Below the pieces are notes generated by a model that saw only the letters and a list, made by a program, of their open reading frames with translations, made no database searches and was not told the origin of the DNA. Positions 5,062 to 7,116 of a stretch of 7,116 nucleotides of DNA are shown one piece after another (the first letter of the stretch is position 1; the number at the start of each line of letters is the position of its first letter). The stretch spans positions 1 through 7,116 of the forward strand of contig JAZSFD010000104.1 of NCBI GenBank assembly GCA_045532035.1, read 5' to 3'. A program made the translations under genes and the position numbers. The stretch is from UMGS1052 sp045532035 (lineage in GTDB: Bacteria > Bacillota > Clostridia > Oscillospirales > CAG-382).

Positions 5062-6393
5062 TTATTCGAGGAATCCCTTGTAGTGACGCATGGTCATCTG
5101 GTTCTCAATTTCGCCTGCAACTTCGATTACAACACCGACAAGGATGATGATCGAGGAGCCGCCGAAGGTGAGGAAGCTGACAGCCTGTGTCTGGGTCGAT
5201 ACCTGCATGATAGCGGTAGCGAGCTGAGGGATAGCAGCGATGATGCCAAGGAAGATCGCACCGATAAGAGTGATTCTCTTGAGAATCTTTGCGATGTAAT
5301 CCGCAGTGGGCTTACCGGGACGGATACCGAGGATCGAGCCGCCGTTCTTCTGGAGATTGTTGGATACTTCGACCGGGCTGAACGAGATCGAAATATAGAA
5401 ATAAGCGAATGCGATGATGAGAATGAATGTCAGAAGCGCATAGAGGGGGTTTGCGGGAGAGAAGAAGTAAATAAACTTTTCCCAGAAACTTCCGGTTGCG
5501 CTACCCGAAACGCCGCACATCATACCGATAGTGGAAGGAAGTGCTACGATCGAGCTTGCAAAGATGATAGGCATAACGCCTGTCATGTTGAGCTTAAGAG
5601 GAAGGTAGGTGTTCTGACCTCCATAAAGCTTTCTGCCAACCTGACGCTTTGCATACTGAACAGGAATTCTGCGCTCTGCGCTGTGCATATGAACTACAAA
5701 GAAGATAATGCCCAGTGCGATCACAAGAACTACTGCGAAGATGATAAGCTCTGTGATGAACGCGCCTGTGTTGCCTGTCATGATCTTATCGCCGAGACTC
5801 ATGAACTCTCTTACGACGATAAGAGGGAGAGAGGATACGATATTAGCGAAAAGGATGATCGAAATACCGTTACCAATTCCCTTGTCATTGATCTTTTCTG
5901 CGAGCCACATGATGAGCGAAGCACCGGCAGCATAGCAGGAAACAATGATGAGACCTTCAAAGAATCCGGTTTCTGTGAGAACATCGGATGCTCTGAGGTA
6001 GGTGTAATAACCGTAAGCTGTAACGATTGCAAGAGCAACTGTTACATAACGGGTGATTCTGTTGATCTTTTTGCGGCCTTCCTCACCCTGTGCTGCAAGA
6101 CGCTCGAGAGCGGGGATTGCAATGGTGAGAAGCTGCATAACGATCTGTGATGTGATATAGGGGCTGATCGAAAGGGCAAACACATTCGCTTTCGAGAATG
6201 CGTCACCGGCCATGATCGACAGATAACCGAGAGCCGCACCGTTCGCATCAACGATCTGCTTCATCATATCAGAATCGATATAAGGAACAGGAAGTGTGGA
6301 ACCGAGTCTGTAGATCAAAAGGATAAAGAGTGTGAACAGGATCTTACCGCGAAGCTCGGGGAGCTTCCACGCATTTCTGAATGTCTGAAACAC
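5062..6393 (-). CDS. secY: Preprotein translocase subunit SecY
   Basis: A 443-residue polytopic membrane protein, the channel-forming subunit of the SecYEG translocon that moves unfolded proteins across or into the cytoplasmic membrane. Ten hydrophobic segments can be seen, roughly at 18-38, 71-93, 114-133, 146-165, 175-197, 212-234, 266-290, 315-337, 371-393 and 403-425. Family signatures include the N-terminus MFQTFRNAWKLPELR, KINDKGIGNGIS (about 167-177), the cytoplasmic loop AERRIPVQYAKR (about 239-250) contacting SecA or the ribosome, and PGKPTADYI (about 359-367). Translation starts at a GTG (6391-6393) directly after the rplO stop, with GAGGTG six nt upstream inside rplO. SecE and SecG are not in this window, as is normal. 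Confidence 0.98.
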   Translation of the reverse strand: MFQTFRNAWKLPELRGKILFTLFILLIYRLGSTLPVPYIDSDMMKQIVDANGAALGYLSIMAGDAFSKANVFALSISPYITSQIVMQLLTIAIPALERLAAQGEEGRKKINRITRYVTVALAIVTAYGYYTYLRASDVLTETGFFEGLIIVSCYAAGASLIMWLAEKINDKGIGNGISIILFANIVSSLPLIVVREFMSLGDKIMTGNTGAFITELIIFAVVLVIALGIIFFVVHMHSAERRIPVQYAKRQVGRKLYGGQNTYLPLKLNMTGVMPIIFASSIVALPSTIGMMCGVSGSATGSFWEKFIYFFSPANPLYALLTFILIIAFAYFYISISFSPVEVSNNLQKNGGSILGIRPGKPTADYIAKILKRITLIGAIFLGIIAAIPQLATAIMQVSTQTQAVSFLTFGGSSIIILVGVVIEVAGEIENQMTMRHYKGFLE

Positions 6394-6837
6394 TTATATC
6401 ACCTCAGCCTTTCCGCCCGCGGCCTCGATTTTCTCCTTTGCAGATGCAGAGAATACAGTCGCCTGAACGGTCAGCTTCTTTGTGATATTTCCATTGCCGA
6501 GAACCTTAAGACCGTTAAGTTCTTTTCTGACAACACCGTCGTTGATGAGTGTTTCCAAAGAGATAACGGCGCCGTCCTCGTATTTGTCAAGTTGCTCAAC
6601 ATTGATTGTTGCATATACTTTCTTGAACAAGAAGTTCGAGAATCCGTGCTTGGGGATTCTTCTGTGCATCGGGATCTGTCCGCCTTCAAAGCCGGGTCTT
6701 ACACCTCCGCCGGAGCGAGCGTTCTGACCCTTGTGTCCGCGACCACCTGTTTTTCCGTTACCGGAACCGGGACCACGACCTTTTCTGTAATTTTTCTTTG
6801 CGGAGCCTTCCGACGGTGAAAGTTCATGAAGCTTCAT
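6394..6837 (-). CDS. rplO: 50S ribosomal protein L15
   Basis: A 147-residue protein, the usual size for bacterial L15. It opens with MKLHELSPSEGSAKK, followed by the long Gly/Arg/Lys-rich N-terminal extension (about residues 17-60, with KGRGPGSGNGKTGGRGHKG and GGVRPGFEGGQ) that threads into 23S rRNA during late large-subunit assembly. The C-terminal globular part contains GLKVLGNG and ends AAGGKAEVI. The start ATG lies only 3 nt after the rpmD stop. The last codons GAG GTG ATA supply the Shine-Dalgarno for secY, whose start codon directly abuts the rplO stop. The family assignment is secure from sequence and position. Confidence 0.97.
   Translation of the reverse strand: MKLHELSPSEGSAKKNYRKGRGPGSGNGKTGGRGHKGQNARSGGGVRPGFEGGQIPMHRRIPKHGFSNFLFKKVYATINVEQLDKYEDGAVISLETLINDGVVRKELNGLKVLGNGNITKKLTVQATVFSASAKEKIEAAGGKAEVI
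6400..6405 (-). promoter_or_regulatory. Shine-Dalgarno of secY embedded in rplO
   Basis: GAGGTG on the minus strand encodes the Glu-Val near the end of L15 and lies 6 nt before the GTG start of secY at 6391-6393. The rplO TAA and the secY GTG are adjacent with no gap, a typical arrangement for translational coupling. Confidence 0.85.
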
Positions 6838-6840
6838 AAT

Positions 6841-7023
6841 TTATGCCTCCTCTTCTACCGAAACCAAATGCTTGATAACAGTTATTTTACCTTCTGTTGC
6901 AGGGTTCTTTTCCTGAACAGTTGTATCGCCTATTTTGCGTAATCCCAAAGAATTCGCTGTGGCGATCTGATTCTTTAAGCAGCCGATAAGGCTTCTTGAA
7001 AGAGTAATCTTGATTTTTGCCAT
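6841..7023 (-). CDS. rpmD: 50S ribosomal protein L30
   Basis: A 60-residue protein beginning MAKIKITLSRSLIG, the usual length and N-terminus for bacterial L30. L30 is a small single-domain large-subunit protein; the segment NSLGLRKIGDT (about residues 25-34) is the conserved core and the chain ends in an acidic VEEEA tail. The ATG at 7021-7023 has an AGGAGG Shine-Dalgarno 8 nt upstream. It lies between S5 and L15, as in other spc operons. Its last codons (GAG GAG GCA) also form the GAGGAGG ribosome binding site of rplO, so translation of the two genes is probably coupled. Nothing looks unusual. Confidence 0.97.
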   Translation of the reverse strand: MAKIKITLSRSLIGCLKNQIATANSLGLRKIGDTTVQEKNPATEGKITVIKHLVSVEEEA

Positions 7024-7046
7024 TGTTGCGTCCTCCTTTGGTTTGA

Positions 7047-7116
7047 TTAAAGTTCTTCGACTGCCTTGCCGCGAGTCTTAGCAACGTCTTCAGCTGAACG
7101 AAGACCTGCGAGAGCT
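7047..7116 (-). CDS. rpsE: 30S ribosomal protein S5, C-terminal end (partial)
   Basis: Only the last 22 codons and the TAA stop (7047-7049) are inside the window; the 5' part lies beyond 7116. The visible residues end in AEDVAKTRGKAVEEL, which matches the conserved S5 C-terminal tail (the family ends in a form of 'EDVAKLRGKTVEEL'). S5 is a small-subunit protein near the mRNA entry region and helps decoding fidelity. The N-terminal double-stranded-RNA-binding domain and most of the C-terminal domain cannot be judged here. The next gene, L30, starts 23 nt after the stop, which is the standard spc-operon order. Identification rests on the short tail plus context, but the two agree. Confidence 0.93.
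   Translation of the reverse strand, partial: ALAGLRSAEDVAKTRGKAVEEL

Noticed and set aside
5083..6150. A 355-codon open frame on the plus strand opposite secY
   Set aside because: It is antisense to a certain secY. Its translation is rich in Asp, Asn and Cys with no membrane or domain pattern, as expected from the complement of secY codons, and no ribosome binding site was noticed.
1..7116. CRISPR arrays, tRNA or rRNA genes, insertion sequences, integration sites, phage or defence genes
   Set aside because: No direct-repeat arrays, terminal inverted repeats, transposase-like frames or tRNA-like folds were seen. Coding is continuous and follows the conserved ribosomal order.

Overview
The window is the 3' part of a bacterial ribosomal-protein supercluster (end of the spc operon followed by the alpha operon), entirely on the minus strand. 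Read in transcription order from position 7116 downward it is rpsE (3' end only), rpmD, rplO, secY, adk, map, infA, rpmJ, rpsM, rpsK, rpsD, rpoA, rplQ, then a terminator, a new promoter and the first codons of an unidentified gene. Gene order, strong AGGAGG-type ribosome binding sites, balanced base composition, a zinc-type adenylate kinase, and rpsD lying inside the alpha operon (it is elsewhere in Bacillus subtilis) suggest a low-to-medium GC Firmicute of class Clostridia, possibly Oscillospiraceae/Ruminococcus-like; the family-level guess is inference.

Layout: 7116-5062 holds ribosomal proteins S5, L30 and L15 tightly coupled to the translocon subunit SecY. 5026-3626 holds adenylate kinase and methionine aminopeptidase. 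3589-3221 holds two small genes, translation initiation factor IF-1 and L36. 3112-183 is the alpha operon: S13, S11, S4, RNA polymerase alpha and L17. Inside the minus-strand unit the gaps are 0-108 nt, most preceded by a good Shine-Dalgarno, and I see no convincing internal promoter, so it looks like one co-transcribed unit making ribosome parts, the core of RNA polymerase, the membrane protein channel and N-terminal methionine processing. The unit ends at 104-138, and a near-consensus sigma-A promoter (77-105) overlaps the end of that terminator and starts the next unit.

This is a conserved housekeeping region and I found no new biological system. The most interesting point is that infA has no ATG, GTG or TTG at its proper start: its N-terminus and its Shine-Dalgarno both point to a CTG start codon. 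Secondary points are inverted repeats in three alpha-operon intergenic gaps (before rpsM, rpsK and rpsD), which could be regulatory RNA elements, a two-hairpin terminator that should work in both directions, and an Asp-to-Ala change in the STGD motif of adenylate kinase.
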